Below are positions 24,909 through 37,534 of a DNA stretch of 64,000 nt, piece by piece (the first letter of the stretch is position 1; each line of letters starts with the position of its first letter). The notes under the pieces are model-generated. The model made no database searches. It saw only the letters and a list, made by a program, of their open reading frames with translations, and was not told the origin of the DNA. Location: NCBI GenBank assembly GCA_965153455.1, contig OZ234503.1:15257118-15321117 (forward strand). Reading direction: 5' to 3'. The DNA is from Sphagnum compactum. Taxonomy: Eukaryota > Bryophyta > Sphagnopsida > Sphagnales. The translations under genes were made by a program, and so were the position numbers.

Positions 24909-27364
24909 ATGTCAGGTTACAAGCCACACAGCACGGAGGCCATGAGGAGGTGGAGGAGGCCGGAAGACGGCGACACGAGACCAGAAGGGTTGGAGCGGCT
25001 GGTAGAACCGGCACCACAGCCATGGCCATGTTTCCCTTACCTGGCGCTGTTGTTGTGTCTGGGTTTCCTAGCCCTCCAGCTGTACCCAGCCACCCACTGG
25101 CGTCACCCAATGGATCCTTACAGGACTTGGCACCCGCATCCCAAGAGGGGAGACAAGGCAGACGCCGTCACCTCCGTCAACCGGGACGAGTTTTACAGCA
25201 CTTTGGAGGAGCTCCAACTGCAACAGGCAAAGGATTTGGCTTCTCAGGTACGTAGCAGCAGCACATCTTCTCGTGCCGTAAAACCCCACTGGTTATAAAT
25301 ATCCACTCCTCTAGGTTTATGAATCTCAAACTCATTCCTTCCACTTTGGGAGTGGGGAATATATGGCAGCAGGAGGAGCAGCAGAGTCACGGGAAGGGAA
25401 CAAATGAGTTTCTGAAAGTGGCAAACAAGCAAGAAGTTCATATCTTCTTATGCACAGATGATCCAGACTTGCGGCCAATTGGAGTTCTTATCAACTCCAC
25501 CATCCTAAACGCCAAGTAAGTCCACTACTTATATTATTCAGTCTCAAAGATCCCCCCGCTTTCTTCATTCTGGTGCCCTTGATATTGTGCTGCCAAATCT
25601 CACCTACATCACCAGGCCTTCAGTTTAGCTTTCTTGCATGTATGAATATATGCCTCAGAAAAGAATTCAGATTCATGTGATGAAATCACTGCAGGCATCC
25701 GGAGCGAATGCATTTTCACTTGGTTTTGCCTCCCAAATTGCGGCCCAGAGTAAAGCCCTTAAAAGCATTCTTTCGTAATGTCAACATTGAGATAAGCAGG
25801 TATGATTTTATTTTTTTGGGTGTGCCTGTTTTTGCTTGCTCTCTCTATTCTGGCTTCTGATCTTCTTCTCTGTTGTGTAAGCTTAAAGTTGGTACCCACC
25901 GAATGAAATTTGTATCTAGGTGTGTTTGGATCAAGTGCTTGAACTCTAATGGATTGTAGTGGATGAATGCACTGAAATTGTTTTTTTTGTTGAATCTATT
26001 ATGAGTTTGTAGTGAAGCTATCAACATGCAAGAGGTGGAGGAACATATTTCATTTCGCAATAGCAGCAAGACACGAACTGAGCTTAAGAGTCCTTACAAT
26101 TTCTTACCTTTCTTTCTGCCTCGTTACTTCAATAATATTGACCGGATTATCTACCTTGACACAGACATTGTGGTGAAGGTTTGGAATATTTATCCTTTTG
26201 AATGCAAGCCATGTGATGTTTTTTTGTGCTTCTTTCTCTGGCTGTCACTCAATGTGTGATGAACACTTAGAACATTTTCAGAACACTCAGAACATATTCA
26301 GCAATGTTGAGGCATTTTGTTTCAGGTGGATGCTGAGATTCCTACCAGATGACTTTGGAGCCTTGCCTCTATTTTTACAATGTAAAAAACTTGTCTTGAT
26401 TTTGGATTTTTTGTATGGAACCAAAGGCTCAAAGTAGGAGTCTCATGGACCTTAGAACTGAGCAAGGTGTGTTCCTTTTTGCAGGGGAATATTGAGGAGC
26501 TTCTGCATGTCAACCTTGATGGCCGTGCTGTCGCTGCTGTTGAGGATTGTTCTCAAAAGCTCGAAACATATTTTGACTTTGAACAATTGAAGACGATTCA
26601 GGCCAGAGAGGAGAAGCCAGCATGGGTGCCCAAGGAACCCATTGATCCACAGACTTGTGTGTTCAATCGGGGTGTGCTTGTGATTGATACTAAGCACTGG
26701 CTCCAAGAGAATTTGACTGAGGCAATCACATGGTGGATGGATCAGTTCCAGTCTGCAAATGAAGTTCTTTACAAGTATGTGCCCTGTTCAGCATCTCTCA
26801 CGGTCATCACGCCCAAAATCTCTTCTTCATTGTTGGGTCCTTCTGCTTTGGCAATGATTAATTTTTCTGCTTTCTTGGTTTTGCTTGAGATGATCGTTTC
26901 TACATGAAAGAATTACTTCCACAGAAAACAGATTTGGTTGAACTTTTGAGAATTATTTGGTTTTTGCCCCAAAAAAATTCAGGTATGGGTTGTCTCAACC
27001 GCCCTTTCTACTGTCACTTTACGGCAAGTACGAGAAGCTTCCAGGTCCATGGAATGTGCGTGGGCTTGGACGTAAAGAGTTCAGTGACCAGGAGCGAGAA
27101 TACATGTTCAAAGCATATGGGAGCAAACCTGATAAGCAGCCTTTCCTCTCCCCTCATGCGGATGTGGCAAAAATACTCCACTTCAATGGCAAGTATAAGC
27201 CTTGGAAGAGGGGCAGACCAGTGGGCCAGTCAACAACTGCTGTATCGCGTTGTGGGCCCACTGGGCAGGACTGTGCTGAGTTGTGGTGGGAGTATGCTGG
27301 TGATTTGATGGACACAGTCCTCGCCAATCCTGAGGATGATACCGATATCCCTCTTGAAGGGTAA
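24909..27364 (+). CDS. Glycosyltransferase family 8, type II membrane protein (GAUT/GATL-related)
   Basis: Six exons: 24909-25247, 25370-25515, 25695-25799, 26013-26178, 26485-26774 and 26983-27364. Introns are GT..AG and the joined product is 475 residues. Exon 2 may start at 25373, because the acceptor is a CAGCAG tandem. The protein has a short cytosolic N-terminus, one membrane segment (about 41-59) and a lumenal GT8 domain, as in Golgi type II enzymes. Visible hallmarks are VHIFLCTDD at the nucleotide-sugar site, LDTD (Asp246/Asp248, the metal-binding DxD), CVFNRGVLVID, and HFNGKYKPW (415-423, the GT8 C-terminal motif). The donor sugar and acceptor cannot be read from sequence. It is more intron-rich than the mostly intronless GATL genes, so it may belong to a separate GT8 clade; a cell-wall role is inference. 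Confidence 0.93.
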
Positions 27365-28050
27365 GACTTTGGACGAGCATTTGAGAGCTCATTGTTCCAG
27401 TAGCAGGCTTGTTTGTACAATCACTCCAAGATTCATTCCAGACTTTCCCCCTGTGCCGGGTGAAAATAGAACTACACAAAGGATCACACAATCACATTGT
27501 AGTTATTGGTTAGCATGTCATTTCACTGATGTTGATTAACTTGTCACTTGTTGAAGAAAAATTTCTGTTTGGCCTACACTCAAGCAACTGATGACAATTG
27601 TAATGTATGAAGTCCATGTTGGTTGTCTTATTAGTTCTTGTGAAGTATCCTGCTTCAGTGACATGGTTTAGCTCACCTGATTTCCTTATTCTAGTGCACG
27701 GTGGTTGAAAACCATTTTTCAGAATGGGAAGTTCAAGGGCTCATTTGTCATGTGTGTTTGCAAATTATGCATGAAATTCTCCACACACATGGACTAAGCT
27801 CACATATTTCACGTAGAATTGAAGACCCATTTGAACAGAAGTTACCAGGGTACTGAGAGGCCAGCCAAAATTCTCCACACTTGTTTAGCTCCCCATGGCA
27901 ATTGGCATACTAGTACCTGCCAGTGCATTCAAGTTTGTCACAAATGTTTGCTGTGTATACCTGCAACAAGAAGCCCAGGTGAGCAGCAGATTCAATTCAA
28001 TTTATTTGCAAATTGCTCAAACTTTTAACATCCAAGAAATCTACAGTGAC
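27365..28050 (+). other. 3' flank of the GT8 gene
   Basis: Probable 3' UTR and downstream DNA. No gene was recognised. Confidence 0.45.
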
Positions 28051-28400
28051 CTTGCAAAGGCTGAAGGTTCTGACACTGCAAAGGCTGAAGGTTCTGCCAG
28101 TTTCACCAGCGTGAAACTCTTGCAAAGGCCAAAGGTTCTCCTACAGTGTCATACCCACTCAATGCTCTTGCAAAGGCTGGAGGTTCTGCCAGTGTCATAC
28201 CAGTTTGACACTCTTGCAAAGGCCAAAGGTTCTCCTACAGTGTCAAACCCGCTCGATGCTCTTGCAAAGGCCGAAGGTTCTCTTGCAGTGTCATCCCCCC
28301 TTGATTCTCTTGCATAGGCTGAAGGTTCTTGCAGTGTCACATCAGTTGATGCTCTTGAAAAGGCTGAAGGTTCTTGCAGTGTCATACCAGTGGAGAATGG
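28051..28400 (+). repeat. 48-bp coding-type minisatellite (LAKAEGS repeat), decayed
   Basis: Units beginning CTTGCAAAGG recur at 28119, 28167, 28213, 28261, 28309 and 28353 after two shorter units at 28051 and 28075. The main period is 48 bp, i.e. 16 codons, with consensus roughly LAKAEGSxSVxxPxDA. Spacings of 46 and 44 bp and a TAG in one unit break the frame. A period divisible by three with a conserved peptide implies descent from a repetitive protein-coding exon. Confidence 0.75.
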
Positions 28401-29032
28401 GGCTAATCACATGCTGATTTCATCAAATGATAACCAGGAAATGCAGCTGTCTCACACTGAGGGATTTGGAGAAAGGAATGTGGAGTCATCTGGCATTGTT
28501 AAAAACTTATCGACCATGAATCATTTTTGAATCAAGGTATTGTGTAAGGAGGCCAATCTCCTGATGTCGAACTGTTTTATTCGATGCAAACTTCCAGTCG
28601 TGCTCCAGCCAAGCGCCTTTGAACACCTTTGCAAACCTAATGCGTGCTGTTCCTGTTTAGACATCTGCTTACAGGCTTCTAGATACACCTTTCCTTGCAA
28701 CACCTTTCTTGCAGTACTAGACACTGGACCATCTTTGTTATGATGATCAAAGATGGTCCAGTCTCTGTCTGTTGCAGGTTGATTGTTGTGCAGAACTTCT
28801 TGCTGCTGATAATATACTACCACCATTCTTTGAACATTTTCATGTTTCTTCTTGAACAGCAGACAAGCAGAGGAGATTGAATCTATCACTCTTGGCACAA
28901 TATGTCATAAGCTCTTGGAACTGTCTGGGAACAAAGATCTCTGCCCTATGCAAAGAGGCTTCACAAATCCTGAAGTTCTATGTGTTGATATCTTGTGCAA
29001 GCAGCTGATAAAGAGACTGAAATTTCATTAGC
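28401..29032 (+). pseudogene. Unidentified coding remnant after the LAKAEGS repeat
   Basis: The frame of the last repeat unit continues through a Ser/Glu-rich stretch to a stop at 28528-28530. A second coding-like block near 28861-29030 reads EEIESITLGTICHKLLEL, then CVDILCKQLIKRL. These may be exons of one decayed gene; I do not recognise the family. Between them is a 12-bp perfect inverted repeat (GGACCATCTTTG and its complement, about 28730-28763). Confidence 0.3.
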
Positions 29033-29856
29033 AACCAATGGTGCACTGCACATTTTGCTCTGCACAAAGCTGAGGTCCAATTTCAAAGCTGACCAAACTG
29101 CAAACTTCAAAATCTGTGCAGAGATCTGCAGGGTTCAAGTCCAGCTTGTTCCAGATCATGTGTGCATGTCAAGCTTGTCTTGGGGACAGCATCTCCACAT
29201 CTACTATGTGCAACATAAAGCTCTTTTCACTCAGTTTGCTTTTAGTCTTAACCTATTCTGTCACTATTGTGAATTTCTCAGCACTCAAAAATGTCTGCAA
29301 AATAGTTTCTGGAGGCTCTTGCTGCAAAGAATTCAGTGTCCACACTTAAGTCTTTTTGTATTAAGTCTTTGTCTCACATACTTCCAGTGCCATGAGAACA
29401 CATGAGATCCGCATGTAAGATGGATAGGCCTACAGCAGCTCAACTGGTCAATATACATGTAGGCATTGAAAACCTGTATATACGATTGATAATCATGTTG
29501 TTTCAGCGGAGTCCATTTCCTCATCAAAAGACCTGGCAGACTTGCTATATCTTACACTTTTGCCAAACACAATTCACCAGCCTCCTGAGTCTTTCCCAAT
29601 CCAGCCAACACAGAGAATCGGGGGGCTCTACATGGCTGGCTGGCCCCCTTCCATGCCATCCAATTTTGTGAAGCTTCGGTGTAAAAGTATGCTTTTGCTG
29701 GAATAGAGCCTTGTTTTGTGACACAGCAAATTAAACTCTAACAAATTAACCTTCGACTTCTCTATCATATGCTCAATGGATGTGTTACATTCACCTCCCA
29801 GTATCGCTTGACCCTCAAGTATGCTATGACCCTCAAGCAATGAAATCCTATGTAAG
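29033..29856 (-). other. 3' flank of the NINJA-family gene
   Basis: No gene was recognised. The proximal part is expected to be 3' UTR of the minus-strand NINJA gene. Confidence 0.4.
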
Positions 29857-32800
29857 CTATGCCTGTGCAGATGCCGTCTGCGTTGGTATTGTGAATGGAC
29901 CGACGACAATGGCTTTTTCAGGATTGGACATCTCAGCGCCTCCTGCATGTTGAACAAACTCAGCTGGTGACATGTGAGACCCATGGCATGCACATACAAT
30001 TTTAACCTGTCCCTTCTCAACCCTGTAAAGAACACCGGATATTGTCTTCCCACTAGGTCCATTTCCACTACAAGTAACCCATGGCAGATCTGGCGGTGAT
30101 CCTGTGCCACCAAACTGTTGCCCAGCTGCAAACCCTAGCTGCAGGCTGGAAGCTTCTTCTCCAACGAGAGCATCAAGATTTGGTTGAGAGCCTTGCTGCC
30201 AGGTACCCGTATGATGAAAGGCTTTGTCTTCATCTATTGATGATGCACTTCGAGCAGCTGTTAAGCCAGATTGTGCAGAATCCCCTGGGGTTCCTGGACG
30301 ACCTGATCCAAGAGTGCCCGCCTCATCTGCAGATATTGCTGGAACTCGAGAACCAGTCCTTTCCAACTGAATCATTGTGCCTCCTCCTGGAGCAACCAGA
30401 CCTTTCGATCCATTTGTTAATGGCCAACTGCCTTGGATATGTGCCCCTCCTTGAGACACATCCACCACACTTGCAAAAGCACTCACATTTGGAGTCTCTC
30501 TTCTTAGAGGACGATCTGCTGCATCTGATTTTGTTCGTGCAAGCCCAAATTGGGGAGCAGGAGGGACTGGGTTTGTGGTGGGTGGTGTGCGCATTCTGTT
30601 GGAGGACCCACTGCCCAAAGATCCAGTTCTCAACAAAGACTGCACACCAGGGGTGGATTGCTCTTGTACAGGTGATGTGTCTCGGCTCTGCACACGATCG
30701 CTTCCTTTACCTGCACCATCACCAAGGTCAGCACGAACAGATGGTTAAAGTCAGGATGCATTTCCTGGAAATAACTTTAAACTACATAACATTCATTACT
30801 CTTGATGCCATAGCCACAAGCAAAAATGTGGTTGAAGTAGTGTTGTCAGATGCAGTCGAGAGAACAAGACAGAGGGAGAAGCACACTGACATACCCTGAG
30901 AACTTTCATGCTCATGAGGAGTCCCAGACTTGGTTCTCATTAAGCTTAAAGCACCATTTGTAGGAGGAGAATGAGGAGGTGTCAGCTGAGGCCTCAACAT
31001 AGCTGGTGTCCATGCTGCAGGTCCTTCAGGTGGCTGGATCTGGAATGGTGAATAGACAGGAGGAACTGCAATTTGGAAAGGATTAGGCATGTTCGGGTTA
31101 ATCTGCGGCTCTTGATTACCCTCTCCATTTGCAGTAGCAGGTGCAAACTGCATAACATACGGGAAAGGAAATGGGAGACTGAAAGGCACACCCCCTGCAG
31201 CTGCAGCCGCTGGAACTGTTATGGGAAAAGGGTAAGGAACATGCATGAGTGGGAATGCAGGATTGTGTGGGTATGTCATGCCTGCAATTGTCTTTCCAGC
31301 AGTCAAAGGTGCAGAAACTGATGCAGATGATCCCATTTTCCCACTTGCTCCACCTTCCTCATTCTTCACCTTCTGGGGATGTGTCAGGTCAGGGACATTG
31401 GCTTTCCTTGGATCATCTGCTGACTCAGTCGCCCCACTCTCAGAATCAGCACCCCTGTCCTTGGTAGCTCTATCTCTCTCACGCTGTAGAGCTCGACGGA
31501 TTTCAAGCAACTGATTGCCTACCTCATTTCCTGTTAGCTTTTCAACCTTCCCAGTCAAGGAAGACAGAGCAGGGCCTGATGGAACTGAACCTTCAACTGG
31601 GGCTTCTCTCCAGTTGTGAGACCATGAACTGCTGCCAGGCCTATGGAAAGCTGTGAGGCTCAAAGATCCAGCTGCATCCTGGCTGTCTGGTGGGGAAGAG
31701 AGAGGCGGGGAGGGAGGTTGTGAGGAATTTGCTCGTCTCAATTGGTTGGGCAGAGTGCCTGAAGGTAGCTTCCCATTTGTGGAAGCCATAAAAGGGCCAG
31801 ACAAGCCAGGCCTCTCGTCTTCTTTCTTGGCCTTCTTCATTTGTTTCTGCTCCTCCAGCAGCATCTTCCTCTTCTTCCGAGCCTCCTGTCGCTTCTGAGT
31901 CTCCGCATGCTGCCTCTGCTGCTCCAACAACTGCTGCTGTTGCTGCTGGAACATGGCTACTTGGCGCTGCTGCTGGTCTGCCATGGTCAACACATTTTTG
32001 CTCACATCTGAGTCACTTCGAGCAAGATTCCCATTTGAAGGTGGCACTGAAGCTGCTGCTTGTGTGGGAACAGCCACCACTGATACAGGAAGTCCTGCTT
32101 CAGAATTCAAACCAGAGGAGAGTGAATTGATAGATGGTGCCACATTCGGTATCCCAACCCTTTGTGACATGGGATCAATCCCATCTTTGTATGCCTCTAA
32201 CAGCTGAGCAGGTATGGCACCCTGTGCCGCAATACGTGCCCATGCAGCCGCAGTTGCTACTGCATGTGGTGGCAAACCCTGAAGCTCCTTAATCAAGCTT
32301 ACCTCATCCTGAGGAGTTAGAGGCAACCGTTGGTGCTCGGGTTGTGCTGCCTTCTCCTGCAAAGCATGCCAGATATTGCGTGCAAATGACTTGGAGTCTT
32401 CAGCCACTGCATTCTCTACTGACTGTCTGGAGACTTCTGCTGCTGCAGCATCTGGGGGGGGAGAAGGAACCATCCAAGTAGGAAAAGGTGTAGAAGAAAC
32501 AAGCTTCTCAGGTGCTGGGGCTGCTGCTACCGATCTCAAGAAATCCTGCTGCCAGAAGGCGTGCATCCTGCCTCCTCCTTCTGCTCCTCCCCCACCTACC
32601 TTGTGCTCTCCATTGTTCCCAGCTTTTAAGGAGTTGGAGTTGCTCCCTCCATCCAGAGACCTAGTTTTCCCAGGCACCACCATCTCCATCTCCATCCCAC
32701 AATCCCTTTCCTTGTCGCCACTTCCACCATGCTCCTCATGAGAATCCTTGTCCTGCTGCCCTCCCCCGAACCCATCCCTGTCCTCAACAGCAAACCGAAT

Positions 32801-33136
32801 CTCCTTCTCCCGTTCCTTCTCTTTACTTTTGCTACTCTTGTTTCCTCCCAAAGACAACCCCAAACAAAGCTCCAACCCACTTTCATCAACGTTGCCATCA
32901 GATGTCATGTCCGACTTCAGCTTCCAAATCTCCGAGCCGTTGTTCTCCATGCCCTCAGTCCTTTCTTTTCTAATGCCCAGCAGCTGCTGCTGCTGCTGCT
33001 GCTGCTCCTCCTTTTCTCGCCCCTTACCCTCTCCTTCCTCCACATCCTCTCCTTGCTCCGGCTTCAAGCACCACCGATGCAACGTCGGCGGCGAAGCGCT
33101 CCATTGACCCTCCTCCTCCTCTTCCTCCTCCGCCAT
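29857..33136 (-). CDS. NINJA/AFP-family transcriptional co-repressor adaptor
   Basis: Two exons, read on the minus strand: 33136-30895 and 30710-29857, with an intron beginning GTATGT and a joined product of 1031 residues. Family knowledge: NINJA/AFP proteins bridge JAZ (jasmonate) or ABI5-type (ABA) factors to TOPLESS through an EAR motif. Here the EAR motif LELCLGLSLGG lies near 88-98. A Lys/Arg-rich helical segment (QEARKKRKMLLEEQKQMKKA) matches the conserved NLS-containing block. The C-terminal domain carries GNGPSGKTISGVLYRVEKGQ, VCACHGSHMSPAEFVQHAGG and NPEKAIVV, the TIFY-binding region. The N-terminus has Glu and Gln runs. At more than twice the length of Arabidopsis NINJA it is unusually long. 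The start MAEEEEEEEGQW was chosen as the first ATG; Met63 is an alternative. NINJA and AFP subtypes cannot be separated by eye. Confidence 0.92.
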
Positions 33137-33696
33137 CACCACCCTCTTCTCTCAGAAACGTTCCCGCATTCGCAACTTGCCTTCAATAATGAACATCGCT
33201 GCTAGTCTGCATCGAGGATCGTTGATCGCGACTGTTTCTCCAGGAGCTGCCGGAAGCTCGATCCTCAAGATTCTGCGATTCCAGATCTAATCTTCTCGTG
33301 TTCGTTTATTCTCCGCACGCATTCAAGAAGACCACAACAATAAAGTCTAGAAGAATCAGATCTACTGTCCTATGCAACTATGCGTTCAAATCTTGGGCGG
33401 CGACAACGAACCCGGAATCGGAAAGGTCACACACTAACCCAACACACCCCCCAAAAAATAAAAATAAATAAAAAATCCCTAGAAAACCCACTACTTAATG
33501 TCCAAACCTTACGATCTCTCCTCCCCCATTCATGGCAGACAGCTCCATGACGGACGCCGACGACGTCCCGCGATGCTGCAAAACATGTACGCGGGCGCGC
33601 ACACACACACGAGACGCGCAGCAGCGACCACCATCCTCGCCATCGTCGTCGCCCCCACACACCCACCCCCGCCCGTGGGGAATCGGAGATACCGGC
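33137..33696 (-). promoter_or_regulatory. 5' leader and promoter region of the NINJA-family gene
   Basis: GC-rich, CG-containing sequence lies upstream of the NINJA start, including a short CA/CG array near 33590-33615. No specific operator was assigned. Confidence 0.35.
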
Positions 33697-33955
33697 ACTT
33701 TTTCATCCATCCAAAAGGATGAAATCACATACATGCCCGTCGATCTTGCAACCAGCATCGTCACCATCGTCCCCCGCCCTCCAATGAATCCAAACTTCGA
33801 AGAGGCCGGTTCTTTTTCATCCATCCAAAAGGGATGCAATTATGTCGATCGGTCTTGCAACCATCATCGCCCCCCAAGGATCTAAACTTCGAAGAGGCCG
33901 ACAGTTTGTCATCCATCCGACAGGATGAAATTCTACCAGTCGGTCTTGTTTGGAA
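33697..33955. repeat. Minisatellite of about 90-115 bp, three imperfect units
   Basis: The motif TTTCATCCATCCAAAAGG, then a TCGATCTTGCAACCA-type segment and AACTTCGAAGAGGCCG, recurs from about 33701, 33815 and 33906. Unit lengths differ because of internal deletions. Confidence 0.75.
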
Positions 33956-34344
33956 AGTAGTTACCTATTAGTAGGTAGCTAGACAGGTAGGGAGTGAGTG
34001 GTCCACAAGGATTCAATTGTCCAGAATATCCTCAAATTATTATTATTAATATATAATATATTTTAAATTAATTTGTTTATGGAATTTCAACTTTTGTTTT
34101 TCATTAGTCAACTTGTGTTTTTCATTATCTCTTTTTTCATTCATATTGGTTCTCTGCCCCCCTTTTCATCCAATTTTTTTCCCTTGGAGTTTCCAGTGTC
34201 TCTCAATTTTCATTTTGATTCCAAAAGTAGTTCTTTGATTCCAAAATTTCTGAATTTTTCGTATTTTCTCCAATCTACTATTTTCCTAATTCTCATCATT
34301 TTTCAATCTACATGTCTACATGTATTTTTTTTCCAAAAATGAAA

Positions 34345-34383
<39 letters not shown>

Positions 34384-36944
34384 TTATTATTTTTATTTAT
34401 TTAATTTATTTTTTCTGGCATTTTGGCATTTAATATTTTTTTGGAACTTGGAATATCCCTCTTTTTAAACTAGAATCAATTCATCTACAAATTGACAGTT
34501 TGGACACTAATTATATTATTTTTAGAAATGTTAAAAATATCAAAAAATATTCTTATTTATTTATTTTTGGTTTTAAAAAATAAAGAATCATTTAGAACAC
34601 TTTTAAAATATCCTATTGTGAACATGGAATCTTGAAAATAATTATTTTCCCAAATTGTTGAACTTGCCATGATACTAGTGTATTGTTCAAACTTTTTCAA
34701 CTTTCAACCCCACATACCATTCAATGTACCTCATATGTGGCCACTAGATGGGGAAAAGTGAAGTGGGGCCACCATTGGGGGTGGGGCTAGATGGGCCCTA
34801 AACCCTACTCCAAGGGCATTATTCAACATAAATCACCATCGCATAAACTTCTTTTTTTTTCCCCCCTTTATTACTAGTTTACACCAACCTTGGTTTTGGT
34901 ATATAAATTTAGGCCTCGTATCAATGATGATATTGACTACCATACTACGAACTTGACTACCATACCAACATGGTCTTAGGGTTTGGAGACCAAAGTTGTT
35001 AATTGATACCTAGGCATTTTGGTTGTTCTCTTTTCTTTTTTGGTATCGATCTCCTTTTGAAGGTTATAAGAGGTATGGCAGCTTCAATTAGGTTACCTCT
35101 CAAGACTCATACGCTCCAAAGTAATCATGGCCACACCTCACCTACTTGGGTTTTCTTCATCTTCAACAATCGGTGTGTTGTTATCTACATCCAAATTCCT
35201 CAAAGGATGAAGTGTGTTGTGTGCCACCCCACAAGTCAAACATCTAATACCAACAACACAACAAAATTCAATATTGGATTAAAAAACTATAATCCCTTCC
35301 ATTATATGACAAACATGAAAAAACATGTTGTTAACAATTTTGATCTATCTTTTGTGGTTGGAAGGAAATCTCCAAAGCTCATTAAGCTATCAACCTCCAA
35401 ATGATGTCATTTGAGACGTCATGTATGTTCTCGCTCGAGAGAATGGACATGTTACATGGAGAGAGAGTAGTGGTATGTCCTTATGTCAAAAGTGGTATGC
35501 CCTTATGTCAAAAGTTTCATTATGAGCCAATTTTTACATGACCTGAAAAGACCATGTCTTCATTGCCAATGTGATGGTTATTGACTTGACGTGAAAAAGT
35601 TTTGACTTTGAATATCATTAGTTGATTAACAAGTGCAGTTGCGAAATTTAACACCATCGCTAAGATTTGCAAAGTATAGAGGGTGGCACCAATTTATTCT
35701 AATGGTCATAGAGATGCAGGATGGACTCAAGTGTGATATGGATCGTTTCATCAGGGAGTGTGCCTATCTTTTCCATGCTAGATAATCAAAAGGTCATTTA
35801 TTCTTGTTTTTTTGCATCCTGCATGTACACTACATTAGAGGGGCCATGGGTGAGATAACATCCTACCACAAGAACACTAGCTCTCTCCCTTTTCTTTTTT
35901 TTCCTGCAAGCTTTACATCTTTTGACCTTTCTTTGGCCTTCCCTTTTTGTTTCCTTTTGTGATGGTTCCAGCCATCGATCTTTGACATCTTATGCAAGTT
36001 GAGATGGTTGCAGATGCTACTGAGTAAATCTCTTGTGAGCTTGCCATCCCTAATCATCATTTCCTTTGTTGGGATCAATCCCCCTTAACTTTGTTAGGTC
36101 AGCATGCAGCACTTCCTTTGTACCATGACAAGTTTAACATTTCAGTGATGAATAAAATTTCAAATTTGAATAAATATTAAATAAAATATTCCAGAAAACT
36201 ATATTAAAAATAATTTACTTTCCCCTCACTAAAAAAAACTCTTTGAAAAATAAAATAAAATTGCATTTTTGGAAAATTTTAACATTTCTGAAACTAATAC
36301 AATAAGTGTTAAATTTGACATGGTACTAAGATATATATATCGGGGGCATTGTATTTGACGACTAGAACAACTTCTTTTATGTAGCTTGCAAGGTCATAAA
36401 ACAGGTATGGTGTGTAGTGCATGATGGCCCAACCTACAACTTTTTGTATCAGTTGGAAGGGGGATCTCCTCCTCTTTCTTCACCAAGTGGGGGAAACTTA
36501 GGGATGTTTAAACAATTTGCTTAGGTGAGTGTGAAGATAAGGGGGGGGGGGGGGAGGGGTAGGGGGTGGTGGAGGAGGAGGAGCACAAGCCCAAAAAAAA
36601 AAGCAAAGTGTGTGTGCCACCATACTCCCCCACTCATTTTTCACTTGAAGAAATTTCTAAGTGTATTTGGAAAATGGCACCACCACTTTGAGACCCTACC
36701 CCTAAACAAGTTGGCTGGTGGGCTCACAATTTGGGCCCCTCTTTCTGCCAAACACCTATTTGTGAAGGACCTCCTGTGTATTGTTTGGTGTGTTCTTGGC
36801 ATTTAGTGCCTTGGAGTGAGGAAGATTTGCCCAACTTGTAGTAAGTAGCCTAGAGTCAGGTTCTTGTTTATCTTCCTCCATTCACCAATGCCCTTTGAGA
36901 CAAAAAGTTATGGGAAATGGCCAATCCAGCTTTCTTATACTGGA
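33956..36944. other. AT-rich intergenic DNA with (AT)n
   Basis: An (AT)n run lies at about 34348-34378 and a run of 14 G at 36541-36554. No gene was recognised. Confidence 0.6.
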
Positions 36945-37175
36945 AAAGTTTCGCCAAAAAGCGAAATAATTTTTAAAAATGATTGAAAGCTGAAAAAGAT
37001 GGAGGGTTCCCATCGCCAGAAGTGAGAGGGAAAAAAAAAAGAGTAATTTTTTAAGATTTTTTTTTAAAAAAAATTTCAATGTGTAATCATGAATATAGAA
37101 GGTTGATGAAAGAATTGTACTCCACATTTAGTCTATAGCCAGATTTGGCTAAATCTTCCTAATGGATGATTGTTG
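36945..37175 (+). repeat. Dispersed 'GCCAAATCTGGC' repeat, copy C
   Basis: It contains ATCGCCAGAAG, then GAATATAGAAGG, then TATAGCCAGATTTGGCTAAA and TCTTCCTAATGGATGATTG, in consensus order and orientation. Confidence 0.65.
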
Positions 37176-37534
37176 TTCTTTATATATCATACGTCAAATG
37201 ATTTCTCCAAATTTTGAGTGAATTCATTGATTGTAATGAACAAAATCTAATGGGAAAATAGTGAATTCACTGATCTAGTGAATGGGGACTAGTGAACTGC
37301 ACTTACATTTTGCATAATAGTGCATCTATATATCCTGTATGAGGGTATGATGTTAACAAACATACATGAGAATGATTGCAATATTTCAAAATATACTCTT
37401 AACTACAACAATTACATTTCAATAGGCCTTGGGCAATAGTTCATGAATTTAGAATCATTATCATCCTTCAAAAATAAAATTGATTTTAAAAATAAATTAA
37501 AATTAATTTAACAAGGTTTGATAAGAATTCTAAA

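Noticed and set aside
28051-28400. CRISPR-like array
   Set aside because: The period is 48 bp without unique spacers, the units encode a peptide, and the genome is eukaryotic.
30081-30899. Open frame of 272 codons on the + strand
   Set aside because: It lies antisense to the NINJA-family coding exons and has no family motifs; it is a shadow of that gene.
32729-33205. Leu/Ser-rich + strand frame of 158 codons
   Set aside because: Antisense to the Glu/Gln-rich N-terminus of the NINJA-family protein; poly-Leu arises from CAG/GAG codons read in reverse.
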